64,000 nucleotides of DNA from the NCBI RefSeq assembly GCF_010614805.1, contig NZ_JAAFZC010000001.1:682001-746000 (forward strand). Reading direction: 5' to 3'. The translations under genes were made by a program, and so were the position numbers. This stretch comes from Pseudooceanicola aestuarii (GTDB lineage: Bacteria; Pseudomonadota; Alphaproteobacteria; Rhodobacterales; Rhodobacteraceae). The notes beneath the pieces were generated by a model. That model saw nothing but the letters and a program-made list of their open reading frames with translations. It made no database searches and was not told where the DNA came from. This document shows positions 44,455-53,328 of the stretch, in pieces. Positions within the stretch are counted from its first letter, which is position 1, and the number at the start of each line of letters is the position of its first letter.

Positions 44455-44470
44455 CTAACAATTCGTTAAC
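44455..44470. promoter_or_regulatory. CtrA-like full site
   Basis: CTAA-N7-TTAAC matches the alphaproteobacterial CtrA consensus TTAA-N7-TTAAC with one mismatch. It lies between the atypical receiver gene and the DUF1636 gene; either could be the target. CtrA sites in Rhodobacteraceae often control signalling and motility genes. Confidence 0.35.
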
Positions 44471-44554
44471 TTTCGCCCGGTTCTGGCGAGATCCGCATTG
44501 CTTTCCACAAAATTGCATGAAATTCGAAGAATTCCGGACTTGACGGAGAGCGGC

Positions 44555-44920
44555 ATGACCACCTGGATCACCATCTGCGACACCTGCAAGCGCGAGGATT
44601 GGGTGCCTGACACCCCGCTGCATGGCGAAACCCTCGCCACTCTGGTGGAGGCCGAAGCCGCCGCACGCGGCCTGCGCACCCGGCGCGTGTCCTGCCTGAT
44701 GGGCTGCACCCATGGCTGCAACATCGCGATCCAGGCCGAGGGCAAGCTGGCCTATACTCTGGGCCGGTTCGAACCCGATGCCGACAGCGCAGCGGCGATC
44801 GCCGATTACGCGCAGATGCACCAGGCCTCCGACACCGGGCGCGTGCCGTTTCGGGATTGGCCCCAGGGGGTCAAGGGGCATTTCGTGACCCGCCATCCCC
44901 CTCTGCCTCAGGACGAATGA
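44555..44920 (+). CDS. DUF1636 cysteine-rich metal-binding protein
   Basis: 121 residues. Conserved cysteines: ICDTCKRED (Cys8, Cys11) and SCLMGCTHGCNIAIQ (Cys47, Cys51, Cys55), a thioredoxin-like ferredoxin-type arrangement. DUF1636 proteins occur beside cobalamin genes and may bind an Fe-S cluster or cobalt. ATG 44555 has GGAG 6 bases upstream; an in-frame start at 44498 lacks one. cobC follows 4 bases later, so it heads a DUF1636-cobC-cobD run. Confidence 0.88.
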   Translation: MTTWITICDTCKREDWVPDTPLHGETLATLVEAEAAARGLRTRRVSCLMGCTHGCNIAIQAEGKLAYTLGRFEPDADSAAAIADYAQMHQASDTGRVPFRDWPQGVKGHFVTRHPPLPQDE

Positions 44921-44924
44921 TCCG

Positions 44925-45902
44925 ATGATCACGGGCGCCCGCCCGCTGGACCACGGCGGCAACCTGGACGCGGCCATCGCCCACCATGGCGGCACGCGCG
45001 GCGACTGGATCGACCTGTCCACCGGCATCAACCCGGTGCCCTACCCCATCGCCCGACTGCTGACCGACCTGCCCGCCGCCACCTGGCAGGCCCTGCCCGA
45101 CCGCCACCTGACCCGAGCGCTGATCGCCAGCGCCCGGCGGCGGTGGGACGTGCCCCGCGGGGTGGAGATCCTGCCCGTGCCTGGTGCCTCGGCCGCGATT
45201 GCGCAGATCCCGCGACTGACGCCGGCGGGGCGGGTCCATATCCCAGGCCCCACCTATAACGAACACGCCGCCAGCTTTGCCGCCGCCGGTTGGACGGTGG
45301 ATGCCGAAACGACACCCACCGCCCCCGTTCAGGCCCAGGTGCTGGTTCATCCCAACAATCCCGACGGTCGGTTCCATCCCGCCCCCGCCGCCGGGCCGCT
45401 GACCGTCATCGATGAAAGCTTTGGCGACATCGCGCCGACCCGCAGCCACGTGGCCCTGACCACCCGCCCCGACACGCTGATCCTGAAAAGTTTCGGAAAG
45501 TTCTGGGGACTTGCCGGGCTGCGGCTGGGCTTTGTCATTGCGCAGGGCGCGGTGACAGAGCGGTTGGCCGCGATGCTGGGGCCCTGGCCGGTGTCCGGAC
45601 CCGCGCTGGTGCTGGGCCGCGCGGCGCTGGAGGACGACGGCTGGGCCACATGCGCACGCGACAGCCTGCTGGCGGATACCGCCCGCCTGGACGGGCTGGC
45701 GGATGCGGCGGGGCTGCGCCTGGCCGGAGGCACGCCGCTGTTCCGCCTGTACGAGACGGCGCCCCGCCCGGCGCTGGAGGTACAGGCGCGTTTGGCCCGG
45801 CACCGCATCTGGTCCCGCGTCTTCCCCTACAATCGCCATTGGCTGCGCCTGGGGCTGCCGCCCGCCCATGGCTGGGCCCGGTTGGAGGCCGCGCTGACAT
45901 GA
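44925..45902 (+). CDS. cobC: threonine-phosphate decarboxylase (cobalamin side chain)
   Basis: 325 residues, PLP fold-type I aminotransferase-like. The N-terminal HGGNLDAA and IDLSTGINPVPYP are typical of CobC/CobD(Salmonella). VIDESFGDIAP gives the PLP Asp, and the Schiff-base Lys is Lys192 in SFGKFWGLAGLRLGF. It makes (R)-1-amino-2-propanol phosphate from threonine phosphate for the nucleotide loop. The stop overlaps cobD by 4 bases. Confidence 0.94.
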   Translation: MITGARPLDHGGNLDAAIAHHGGTRGDWIDLSTGINPVPYPIARLLTDLPAATWQALPDRHLTRALIASARRRWDVPRGVEILPVPGASAAIAQIPRLTPAGRVHIPGPTYNEHAASFAAAGWTVDAETTPTAPVQAQVLVHPNNPDGRFHPAPAAGPLTVIDESFGDIAPTRSHVALTTRPDTLILKSFGKFWGLAGLRLGFVIAQGAVTERLAAMLGPWPVSGPALVLGRAALEDDGWATCARDSLLADTARLDGLADAAGLRLAGGTPLFRLYETAPRPALEVQARLARHRIWSRVFPYNRHWLRLGLPPAHGWARLEAALT

Positions 45903-46807
45903 GCACCGCCCTGATCCTGACCCTGGCGCTGTGCCTTGATGCATTGCTGGGCGAACCGCGCCGCCTGTGGACCCGCCTGCCGCATCCCGTGGTGCTGATG
46001 GGCCGCCTGATCGACTGGGCCGACAAACGGTTCAACACCGCCGGGCGGGCAGGGCGCAACGGGCTGTTCCTGGCCCTGGGGCTGGTGGCCCTGGGCTGGG
46101 GCGCGGGCCATCTGCTGGGCGCACTTGGCTGGGGGGTGGAGCTGGCGCTGGCCACCGCCTTGCTGGCACATCGGTCGCTGGTCGATCACGTCAGCCAGGT
46201 CGCCCAGGCGCTGCGCGGCTCCGTGACCGAGGGGCGCCGCGCCGTCGCCCGGATCGTCGGGCGCGAGACGGCTGCGCTGGACGGCCCCGCCGTGGCCCGC
46301 GCCGCCATAGAAAGCGCGGCGGAAAATGCCAGCGACGGCATCGTCGCCCCGGCTTTCTGGTTCCTGATCGGCGGTCTGCCCGGATTGTTGATCTACAAGC
46401 TGGTGAACACCGCCGACAGCATGATCGGCCACCGCACGCCGCGCCACCGCGCCTTTGGCGCCGCCAGCGCACGGCTGGACGACCTGCTGAACCTGGTGCC
46501 GGCGCGGATCACCGGGCTGATCCTGGCGGCGTTGTCCGCGCGGCTGAGCGATTGGCGGGAGATCACCGACGAGGCGCGGCGCCATCGCTCTCCCAATGCC
46601 GGCTGGGCCGAGGCCGCGATGGCCCGCGCCGTCGATACCGCCCTGTCGGGGCCGCGCATCTATGACGGCGTGCCGACCGACGACCCGTTCATCCATCCCG
46701 GCGGCGCGCGCCACCCCGACCCGGCCCGGATAGACGCCGCGGTCGCGGTCCTGTGGCGCCTGTGGGCGGTGCTGGTGCTGGGATCTGCGGGGATTGCCCT
46801 GTTCTGA
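45899..46807 (+). CDS. cobD: adenosylcobinamide-phosphate synthase
   Basis: 302 residues, integral membrane protein (CbiB/CobD). Features: LDALLGEPRRLWTRLPHPVVLMGRLID (read as LDALLGEP then HPVVLMGRLI), AARAAIESAAENASDGIVAPAFWF (present as ARAAIESAAENASDG), YKLVNTADSMIGHRT and GAASARLDDLLNLVPARITG. It attaches the aminopropanol (phosphate) to adenosylcobyric acid. Start ATG 45899 overlaps the cobC stop. Confidence 0.96.
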   Translation: MSTALILTLALCLDALLGEPRRLWTRLPHPVVLMGRLIDWADKRFNTAGRAGRNGLFLALGLVALGWGAGHLLGALGWGVELALATALLAHRSLVDHVSQVAQALRGSVTEGRRAVARIVGRETAALDGPAVARAAIESAAENASDGIVAPAFWFLIGGLPGLLIYKLVNTADSMIGHRTPRHRAFGAASARLDDLLNLVPARITGLILAALSARLSDWREITDEARRHRSPNAGWAEAAMARAVDTALSGPRIYDGVPTDDPFIHPGGARHPDPARIDAAVAVLWRLWAVLVLGSAGIALF

Positions 46808-46869
46808 CCGGATTGCCCCACGGCCGCAGCCTGCTAAGGTGGCGCCGGTTTCCAGTCAGAGGAGTGACC

Positions 46870-48057
46870 ATGACCGCCATGGCCCGCATCGCCCGCCTAG
46901 CCCTTGCCATACCGCTGGCCCTTGCAGCCCTGCCCGTGGCGGCACAATCCTGCGGTGGCAATTTCGGCACCTTCGTCAACGGGTTGAAACAGGAGGCCCG
47001 CGCCCTGGGCCATGACGCCGCGACGGTGGACGCGTTCTTTGCCCCCGTGCGCCAGGATCCCAAGGTGATCGCGGCGGATCGCCGTCAGGGTGTCTTTACC
47101 CTCGACTTCACCACCTTTGCCCGGCGCCTGATCTCGCAGAACCGGATCCAGACCGGTCAATCCAAGGCGCGCCAGTTCGCCAGCGTCTTTGACCGGATGG
47201 AGCGCGAATACGGCGTTTCGCGCGGGGTTCTTCTGGCCTTCTGGGCGTTCGAGACCGATTACGGCGCCTTCCAGGGGGATTTCAACACCGCCAATGCGCT
47301 GGTCACCCTGTCCCACGATTGCCGCCGCCCCGAATTGTTCCGGCCCCAGGTTCTGGCCGCGCTGGAATTGTACGCGGCAGGGGATTTCGACCCCGCCCGC
47401 ACCACCGGCGCCTGGGCGGGTGAAATCGGGATGGTCCAGATGTTGCCGCGCGACATCATCGACAATGGCGTGGATGGCGATGGCGACGGCCATGTGAACC
47501 TGAAAGGTTCCGCCCCCGATGCCCTGCTGTCAGGCGCCAGGATGCTGCGCCATCTGGGCTGGGCACCAGGCCAGCCGTGGATGCAGGAGATCCGCGTGCC
47601 CGATCAGATGGATTGGTCCAAGACCGGGCTACGCACCACCTTGCGCCCGCAGGACTGGCAGGCGATGGGGGTGCAGCCCCGGTCGGGCCGCTGGCTGTCG
47701 GACCTGCCCGCATCGGTGATCATCCCGCAGGGGCGCAAGGGTCCGGCCTTCCTCGCCTATCCGAATTTCAATGTCTATTTTGAATGGAACCAGAGCTTTA
47801 CCTACGTTCTGACCGCCGCCTATTTCGCCAATCGGCTGGAAGGGGCGCCGGTGTTCGATGCGGGCAACCCCGATCCGGGATTGTCGGGCGCGCAGATGAA
47901 GCAGCTGCAACAGAAGTTGCAGGCGCGGGGCCATGACGTGGGCAAGATCGACGGCATCCTGGGCGCCGGCACGCGCCGGGCGGTGCAATCCGTGCAACAG
48001 GAGCTGGGCCTGCCCGCCGACGCCTGGCCCACGATGGAGCTGCTGCGCCGTCTCTGA
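46870..48057 (+). CDS. lytic murein transglycosylase (MltB family) with peptidoglycan-binding domain
   Basis: 395 residues. Signal peptide (LALAIPLALAALPVAAQ), no lipobox, so periplasmic. MltB-type catalytic domain with VLLAFWAFETDYGAFQGDFNT (catalytic Glu128), WAGEIGMVQMLPRDIIDNG and DGDGHVNLKGSAPDAL. The C-terminal PG_binding_1 domain (about 335-395) has MKQLQQKLQARGHDVGKIDGILGAGTRRAVQSVQ, split as LQQKLQARGHDV and DGILGAGTRRAVQ. It cleaves peptidoglycan to anhydro products. ATG 46870 has AGAGGAG upstream. Ends at a strong terminator. Confidence 0.93.
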   Translation: MTAMARIARLALAIPLALAALPVAAQSCGGNFGTFVNGLKQEARALGHDAATVDAFFAPVRQDPKVIAADRRQGVFTLDFTTFARRLISQNRIQTGQSKARQFASVFDRMEREYGVSRGVLLAFWAFETDYGAFQGDFNTANALVTLSHDCRRPELFRPQVLAALELYAAGDFDPARTTGAWAGEIGMVQMLPRDIIDNGVDGDGDGHVNLKGSAPDALLSGARMLRHLGWAPGQPWMQEIRVPDQMDWSKTGLRTTLRPQDWQAMGVQPRSGRWLSDLPASVIIPQGRKGPAFLAYPNFNVYFEWNQSFTYVLTAAYFANRLEGAPVFDAGNPDPGLSGAQMKQLQQKLQARGHDVGKIDGILGAGTRRAVQSVQQELGLPADAWPTMELLRRL

Positions 48058-48139
48058 AGGCGTTTACGGTTTGTTTGGATGTATGGAATTATCCTGGCCA
48101 TTCCTGAACTGAGGGCGTCCGACGTCACCACTTTCAAAA

Positions 48140-48179
48140 CGGCCCGGCGGAGCTGCTACTGCGCCGGGCCGCTCTTTTT
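48140..48179 (+). terminator. Rho-independent terminator of the transglycosylase gene
   Basis: 10-bp stem CGGCCCGGCG/CGCCGGGCCG with a 12-base loop, then CTCTTTTT, 83 bases after the stop. Confidence 0.88.
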
Positions 48180-48183
48180 CAGC

Positions 48184-48279
48184 CTATAGACCGATCAAGA
48201 GCCGGATGATCGTCACCAACAGCGTTGCCACCACGATACAGACCATCCACGTCCTGAACTGTTGATCGTTCAATATCAT
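48184..48279 (-). CDS. possible 31-residue single-helix membrane protein
   Basis: An ORF too short for usual callers, between smc and the transglycosylase gene. Translation MILNDQQFRTWM then VCIVVATLLVTIIRLLIGL: a short polar N-terminus and one clear transmembrane helix. AAGGAGGGG lies immediately before the ATG, a strong Shine-Dalgarno but only about 2-4 bases away; an in-frame TTG two codons later has ideal spacing. No homologue is recognised by eye. The terminator loop on the other strand begins just beyond its stop. Confidence 0.4.
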   Translation of the reverse strand: MILNDQQFRTWMVCIVVATLLVTIIRLLIGL

Positions 48280-48429
48280 CCCCTCCTTCCACCCCGAAGG
48301 GTCGCGGCGGGGAAAGGTGACCCGGAAAAGGTTGATCAGCGATTGGCACCGGCGGATCAGGTGCGGGGCCTCGTCGCAGGCCGGACCGGTGGCCCGACCG
48401 AAGGCGTGGGCCAGAGGTTTGGCACCGCC

Positions 48430-51400
48430 TCAGGCGACCATCTGTTCGGCCTTCTTCAGATCCACCGACACCAGCTGGCTGACCCCTTGCTCCTGCATCG
48501 TCACACCGAACAGGCGATCCATCCGCGCCATCGTGACGGCGTGGTGGGTGATGATCAGGAACCGGGTTTCCGTCTGGCGGCACATTTCGTCCAGCAGGTC
48601 ACAGAACCGGGTGACGTTGGCGTCGTCCAGCGGCGCGTCCACCTCGTCCAGAACGCAGATCGGGGCGGGATTGGCAAGGAAGACGCCGAAGATCAGGGCC
48701 AGCGCGGTCAATGTCTGTTCCCCACCCGACAGCAACGACAGGACCGACAGCTTCTTCCCCGGCGGCTGGCACATGATTTCCAGCCCGGCTTCCAGCGGAT
48801 CATCGCTTTCGACCAGCATCAGGCTGGCCTCCCCACCGCCGAAAAGATGCCGGAACAGCAGGGAGAAATTGCTGTTCACCTGTTCGAACGCGGTCAGCAG
48901 GCGTTCACGGCCTTCGCGGTTCAGGCCCGATATTCCGCCGCGCAGGGTGCGGATCGCATCCTCCAGGTCGGCTTTCTCCCGCGTCAGGGTCTCGTGTTCG
49001 GCACCGACCTCGCTGGCGTCTTCCTCGGCGCGCAGGTTGACGGCGCCCAGGGCATCCCGCTGGCGGCGCAGCCGGGTCACGTCGGCCTCCAGCGCGGTGA
49101 CCCCCGGCATCTTGCCGACCTCGGCGTCGAGGCTCTGGAGCAGCTCCTTCGGTGACATTTCCAGCGCCTCGGCGATGCGTTCGGCGGCGGTTTCAACGCC
49201 CTCCTGCGCGGCATCGGCGCGGGCATCGGCACGGGCGCGGGCCTCGCGCGCCTCCGAGGCGGTGCGCTCCGCCTCCCGCTCCGCCTGCACAGCGTCGCGC
49301 AGATGCGTCTCCGCCACCGACAGCGCATCGACGGCATTGGCCTTGCGCCCCTCCGCCACGGCGATCTGATCGCTCAGCGTGGCATGGCGATCGGCCAGCA
49401 TGTCGGGCAGATCGCGGGCTTCGGCCAGATCGGCCTCCGCCTCGCGGCGGCGCTGGTCAAGCTCGGAAATCCGGCTGTCGGCGCTTTGCAGGCGGGTGCG
49501 CCAGCTGTCGGTTTCAGTGACGATCTCCCGGCTGCGGCGGCTGCGGGCCTCGCCTTCGCGGCGCAGCTCGTCATGGGCGGTGCGCAGGGCCATCATGTGG
49601 CCGCGCGCGGCATCCACCGCCGTCTTGACCGCGTCCAGCGCGGCGCGCGCGGCGTCCAGGTCAGGCAGAACCTGCATAGCAGCCTCGGCCTCGGCCAGCT
49701 GTTCGGCGGCGGCTTCTGCATCCGCTTCGTGACGCGACACCGCCAGGCCAAGGCTTTCCAGCCGGCTTTCGGCCAGGGTGCGATCCGCCTCTGCGCGCGA
49801 GAGTTTGCGCGCCGCATCGGCCAGCTGTCGATCGGCATCGGCGCGGGCCCGGCGGGCGGCCTTGTCGGCCTCCGTCAGGCGGGAGAGGTCGGCGGCCAGC
49901 GTCTCGTGCGCGGTACGGGCGGCGGCGGCGCGGGTCTCGGCCTCGGCGGCCTCCTGGCGCAGGGTGGTCAGGCGGTTGATCTGCTCCAGCCGCAGGGCGG
50001 CGGCCGATGGCGCGTCCTCTGCCCAGGCGCGAAACCCGTCCCAGCGCCACAGATCCCCCTCCTGGCTGACCAGGCGCTGACCGGGGCGCAGCGCGGATTG
50101 CAGCGCCGGGCCGTCCTCAGCCGCGACCACCCCGATCTGGGCAATGCGGCGAGCGAGGACCGGCGGCACGGTGACGAAATCGGCCAGGGGGGTCATGCCC
50201 TGCGGCAGCTTCGGCGCCGCGTCGTAATCCGCCAGCGCCACCCAGCCGGAGGGGCCATCCGCCGCAACCAGCGGCACGCGGAGATCGTCGGCCAGCGCGG
50301 CGCCCAGCGCCTTTTCATAGCCCGGCGCCACCTTCACGGCGTCCATCACCTGCCCGCCCTCGGCGGTATCGCGGCGCACCAGCCGGTCCAGCGCCGCGAC
50401 CTCGGCCTGAAGTGCGCTGACCTCCCCTTCGGCGCCCGAACGGGCTGCGCGGGCCTCGGCCTCCTGGGTCTGGCATTCGGCGCGCGCCGTGTCGGCCTGC
50501 GCCAGGCCGGTCTCAGCAGCTTCGGCCGCGGTACGGGCCGCGCCTTCCTGTGCTTGCAACGTCTCGAAAGTCTCGGCCGCGCGGGTCACGACATCGCGGC
50601 TGTCGGCCATGGCGCGGCGGGCTTTCTCCGCCTCTGCCTCGCTGCGGGCAAGGGTGCGGCGACTGTCGTCCAGCCAGCGCCGGGCGGATTGGTGACGGGC
50701 CGACAGGCGAGCGGAATCTTCGGTCTTTTCGGTCAGCTCCCCCTCGCGATCCGACAGCGCGTCCGAGGCGGCTTTTGCCTCCTCCGCAGCCTGCGCCAGC
50801 CGGGCATCGTGCCCCTCGCCAGCCCGGGCGAGGGCGGCGGCTTCCTCGTCCAGCCGGGCGATGGTCTCTTCGGCATCGCGGTTCAGACCCGTTTCCCTGT
50901 CGCCGTCACGGGACAATTGGGCGATCCGCGCGGTCAGGTTGGCAATCGCGGTCTCCGCACGGGATTGTTCTTCGGTCAGGGAATCGCGCTCCACCTGCAA
51001 CCGTTGCAGCAGGGCCCCGGCGATGGCGTCCTCTTCGCGCAGGGGGGGCAGCGCGGCCTCGCAGACCTCGCGGGCAGCCTCTGCCTCCCGCGCCAGGCGT
51101 TCGCCCTGCGCGGCGACGGTCATCCGGTCGCGCAGGATCGCCTGGGCCTCGTTGCGGGCTTCCTCCGCTTCCTTCCAGCGCCGGTAGAGCAGCATCCCCT
51201 CCACCTGGCGCAGTTCCTCGCCGATGGTGCGGTAGCGTTTCGCCTGCCGGGCCTGCCGTTCCAGCTGGGCGATCTGCTGAGCCAGCTGTTCGACCACGTC
51301 ATCGACGCGGGCCAGGTTCTGCTCGGCCCCTTTCAGCTTCAGCTCCGCCTCGTGGCGCCGGGCATACAGGCCCGAGATCCCGGCAGCTTCCTCCAGGATG

Positions 51401-51885
51401 CGGCGGCGGTTCTTCGGCTTGGCGTTGATCAGTTCCGAGATCTGCCCCTGCCGCACCAGCGAGGGCGAATGCGCCCCGGTGGACGCATCGGCAAACAGCA
51501 TCTGCACATCGCGCGCCCGCACGTCCCGGGCATTGGCCTTGTAGGCACTGCCGACGTCGCGGGTGATGCGGCGCACGATGTCCAGCTGGTCACCGTCGTT
51601 GAACCCGGCGGGCGCCAGCCGCTCGGAATTGTCGATCTGAAGCGCGACTTCGGCGAAGTTCCGGGCCGGGCGGGTGGCGGCACCTGCAAAGATCACGTCC
51701 TCCATGCCGCCGCCACGCATCGCGGTGGGGCGGTTCTCGCCCATGACCCAGCGCAGCGCCTCCAGCAGGTTGGATTTGCCACAGCCGTTCGGCCCGACCA
51801 CGCCGGTCAACCCCGTCCCGATGATCAGGTCGGTAGGATCCACGAAGGATTTGAACCCCGTCAATCTGAGTCTGGAAAAGCGCAA
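48430..51885 (-). CDS. smc: chromosome segregation protein SMC
   Basis: 1151 residues. The N-terminal ATPase half starts RFSRLRLTGFKSFVDPTDL with Walker A GPNGCGKS (31-38). Two long coiled coils flank a hinge (about 505-640; VMDAVKVAPGYEKALGAAL). The C-terminal half has signature LLSGGEQTLTALALIF and Walker B ICVLDEVDAPLDDANV. It organises and segregates the chromosome with ScpA/ScpB. The start is TTG at 51885, chosen because family proteins begin with MRFSRLRL; there is no strong Shine-Dalgarno. In-frame sequence upstream to 52413 crosses the cobalamin riboswitch strand and is rejected. Confidence 0.96.
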   Translation of the reverse strand: MRFSRLRLTGFKSFVDPTDLIIGTGLTGVVGPNGCGKSNLLEALRWVMGENRPTAMRGGGMEDVIFAGAATRPARNFAEVALQIDNSERLAPAGFNDGDQLDIVRRITRDVGSAYKANARDVRARDVQMLFADASTGAHSPSLVRQGQISELINAKPKNRRRILEEAAGISGLYARRHEAELKLKGAEQNLARVDDVVEQLAQQIAQLERQARQAKRYRTIGEELRQVEGMLLYRRWKEAEEARNEAQAILRDRMTVAAQGERLAREAEAAREVCEAALPPLREEDAIAGALLQRLQVERDSLTEEQSRAETAIANLTARIAQLSRDGDRETGLNRDAEETIARLDEEAAALARAGEGHDARLAQAAEEAKAASDALSDREGELTEKTEDSARLSARHQSARRWLDDSRRTLARSEAEAEKARRAMADSRDVVTRAAETFETLQAQEGAARTAAEAAETGLAQADTARAECQTQEAEARAARSGAEGEVSALQAEVAALDRLVRRDTAEGGQVMDAVKVAPGYEKALGAALADDLRVPLVAADGPSGWVALADYDAAPKLPQGMTPLADFVTVPPVLARRIAQIGVVAAEDGPALQSALRPGQRLVSQEGDLWRWDGFRAWAEDAPSAAALRLEQINRLTTLRQEAAEAETRAAAARTAHETLAADLSRLTEADKAARRARADADRQLADAARKLSRAEADRTLAESRLESLGLAVSRHEADAEAAAEQLAEAEAAMQVLPDLDAARAALDAVKTAVDAARGHMMALRTAHDELRREGEARSRRSREIVTETDSWRTRLQSADSRISELDQRRREAEADLAEARDLPDMLADRHATLSDQIAVAEGRKANAVDALSVAETHLRDAVQAEREAERTASEAREARARADARADAAQEGVETAAERIAEALEMSPKELLQSLDAEVGKMPGVTALEADVTRLRRQRDALGAVNLRAEEDASEVGAEHETLTREKADLEDAIRTLRGGISGLNREGRERLLTAFEQVNSNFSLLFRHLFGGGEASLMLVESDDPLEAGLEIMCQPPGKKLSVLSLLSGGEQTLTALALIFGVFLANPAPICVLDEVDAPLDDANVTRFCDLLDEMCRQTETRFLIITHHAVTMARMDRLFGVTMQEQGVSQLVSVDLKKAEQMVA

Positions 51886-52364
51886 TGTCGTAGCCCCGTG
51901 TCTGTGATCGCCGATTCCGGTCGTTCCCCGAAAGTCCCCGCCCAACGCCCGCGTGTCAACGCGCGGCGCCCAGCATCTGCGGCGTGCCAGGGCCTTATCC
52001 ACAAGATATTGCGCATTTCGACTGCGGTTTCCCGCCGATCCCGCAGCGTCATCGCTGCTGCCGCGCTGCCGCTGGCCCGGCGATTCACCTTGACGCGGCG
52101 TGCAGCTTCGCGCCAGAAACGAAGCTGTACGGTTCCCCCATGGGCGCAAAGCGTCCGGGGATGAAACGGGAATGCGGAACGGGCGACCCATCTCGGGGCC
52201 CCAAGCCGCAGCCGCCCCCGCGACTGTGAAGCGGTAGCGGGCCTGAACGCGCCACTGGAGCCATCCGGGAAGGCCAGGCCACGCAAAGACCCGCCAGCCA
52301 GGAGACCGGCCGTGCATCGGAAACCTGCAACGCTGTCGGGTGTGACAGCAAAAGGAGAACTGAC
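51886..52364. other. 479-base divergent spacer smc/cbtB with riboswitch
   Basis: Holds the cobalamin riboswitch (52120-52320) and, just before it, a perfect 8-bp hairpin CAGCTTCG/CGAAGCTG (52103-52127) downstream of a TTGACG at 52090 that may belong to the operon promoter. The remainder (51886-52080) shows no gene or recognisable element; it should contain the smc promoter. Confidence 0.6.
52120..52320 (+). promoter_or_regulatory. cobalamin riboswitch
   Basis: Adenosylcobalamin-sensing leader. Seen in order: GATGAAACGGGAATGCGG, GCCCCCGCGACTGTGA, GCCACTGG, GGGAAGGCC and the B12 box AGCCAGGAGACCGGCC (52296-52311), all core elements of the class. The hairpin GCTGTC/GACAGC (52332-52349) just before the cbtB Shine-Dalgarno may be part of the expression platform. 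It should repress cbtB-cbtA and probably the genes through cobO when B12 is plentiful. Confidence 0.95.
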
Positions 52365-52553
52365 ATGACGACCCAAGTCCAGGCCCAGGGCGCCCAGCGC
52401 ACCAACGCCACATCGACCTCCACCTTGGTGGGGGCCATCACCGCCATGCTGATCGGCGCCGCCATCATCGTCCTTGCGGGCCATGTGCAGGCCGCAACGC
52501 TGCATGACGCGGCGCATGACGTGCGTCACGCCACCGGCTTCCCCTGCCACTGA
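52365..52553 (+). CDS. cbtB: CbtB, cobalt transporter small subunit
   Basis: 62 residues with one membrane helix (about 20-42) and the CbtB C-terminal signature HDAAHDVRHATGFPCH, whose His and Cys residues probably bind cobalt. Predicted partner of CbtA in cobalt uptake; CbtAB are defined by their link to B12 riboswitches. AAAGGAG lies 7 bases upstream of the ATG. cbtA starts 4 bases after its stop. Confidence 0.95.
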   Translation: MTTQVQAQGAQRTNATSTSTLVGAITAMLIGAAIIVLAGHVQAATLHDAAHDVRHATGFPCH

Positions 52554-52557
52554 TCCG

Positions 52558-53256
52558 ATGATCGGTCGCATTCTGACCAGCGCGTTGTTCGCTGGATTTG
52601 CAGCGGGGCTGATTGCCGCCGCGCTGCAATTGGCATTCGTGCAGCCCGTGCTGCTGCACGCGGAACTCTACGAAGGTGGAGAGTTGGTGCATTTCGGCGC
52701 CGATCCCGTCTCGGCCCATCCCGATATCGGCGGCTTTGACGCCATGCGCGACGGGCTGAGCGTGCTGTTCACCACCCTGGTCTACACCGGCTATGCCCTG
52801 ATCCTGGTGGCGCTGATGGCGCTGGCGGCAGAGCGTGGCGCACGGGTGGATGCGCGGACCGGGGTGCTGTGGGGCATCGCGGGCTTTGTCGCGGTGCATT
52901 TCTGGCCCGCAGTCAGCCTGCCCCCGGAACTGCCCGGCGTCGCCGCCGCCGACGTGACCCTGCGCCAGATGTGGTGGCTGGGCACCGTTGCGGCCGCGGG
53001 GGTGGCGATGTGGCTTCTGGCCTTCGGCCGCGGCTGGGCCGCCTGGGGCGCCGCGATCGTGCTGCTGGCCGCGCCACATGTGATCGGCGCGCCGCATCCG
53101 GATGTCTTCACCGGGCCCGTGCCGCCCGAACTCGGGGGCCTCTTTGCCGGGCGCGCGCTTGGCGTCGGGCTGGCCGCCTGGGTGCTGACCGGGTGTTTCG
53201 CCGGCTATTTCTGGCAACGCGAAGGGCAGGTCCAGCCTGCCCCCCGCGCCGCCTGA
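52558..53256 (+). CDS. cbtA: CbtA, cobalt transporter subunit
   Basis: 232 residues, five to six membrane helices. It starts IGRILTSALFAGFAAGLIAAALQ, with conserved RDGLSVLFTTLVYTGYALIL, VHFWPAVSLPPELPG, RQMWWLGT and APHVIGAPHPD. CbtA family members are predicted cobalt importers. Under the riboswitch with cbtB. A small spacer of 72 bases follows before the His-rich protein. Confidence 0.93.
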   Translation: MIGRILTSALFAGFAAGLIAAALQLAFVQPVLLHAELYEGGELVHFGADPVSAHPDIGGFDAMRDGLSVLFTTLVYTGYALILVALMALAAERGARVDARTGVLWGIAGFVAVHFWPAVSLPPELPGVAAADVTLRQMWWLGTVAAAGVAMWLLAFGRGWAAWGAAIVLLAAPHVIGAPHPDVFTGPVPPELGGLFAGRALGVGLAAWVLTGCFAGYFWQREGQVQPAPRAA

Positions 53257-53328
53257 TCCGCCATTCCGACCGGGGCGTGCACGCGTCCCGGCCGCGACAG
53301 GAGGCCCGGCAGGTCCGGGCATGATCCC

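Noticed and set aside
49303-52164. 953-codon open frame on the plus strand
   Set aside because: Antisense to smc. SMC has clear Walker and signature motifs, whereas this frame gives a His/Gln/Gly/Arg-rich product typical of GC-rich antisense frames.
51886-52413. N-terminal extension of SMC
   Set aside because: It would cover the riboswitch region antisense, and SMC proteins begin at the RFSRLRL segment.
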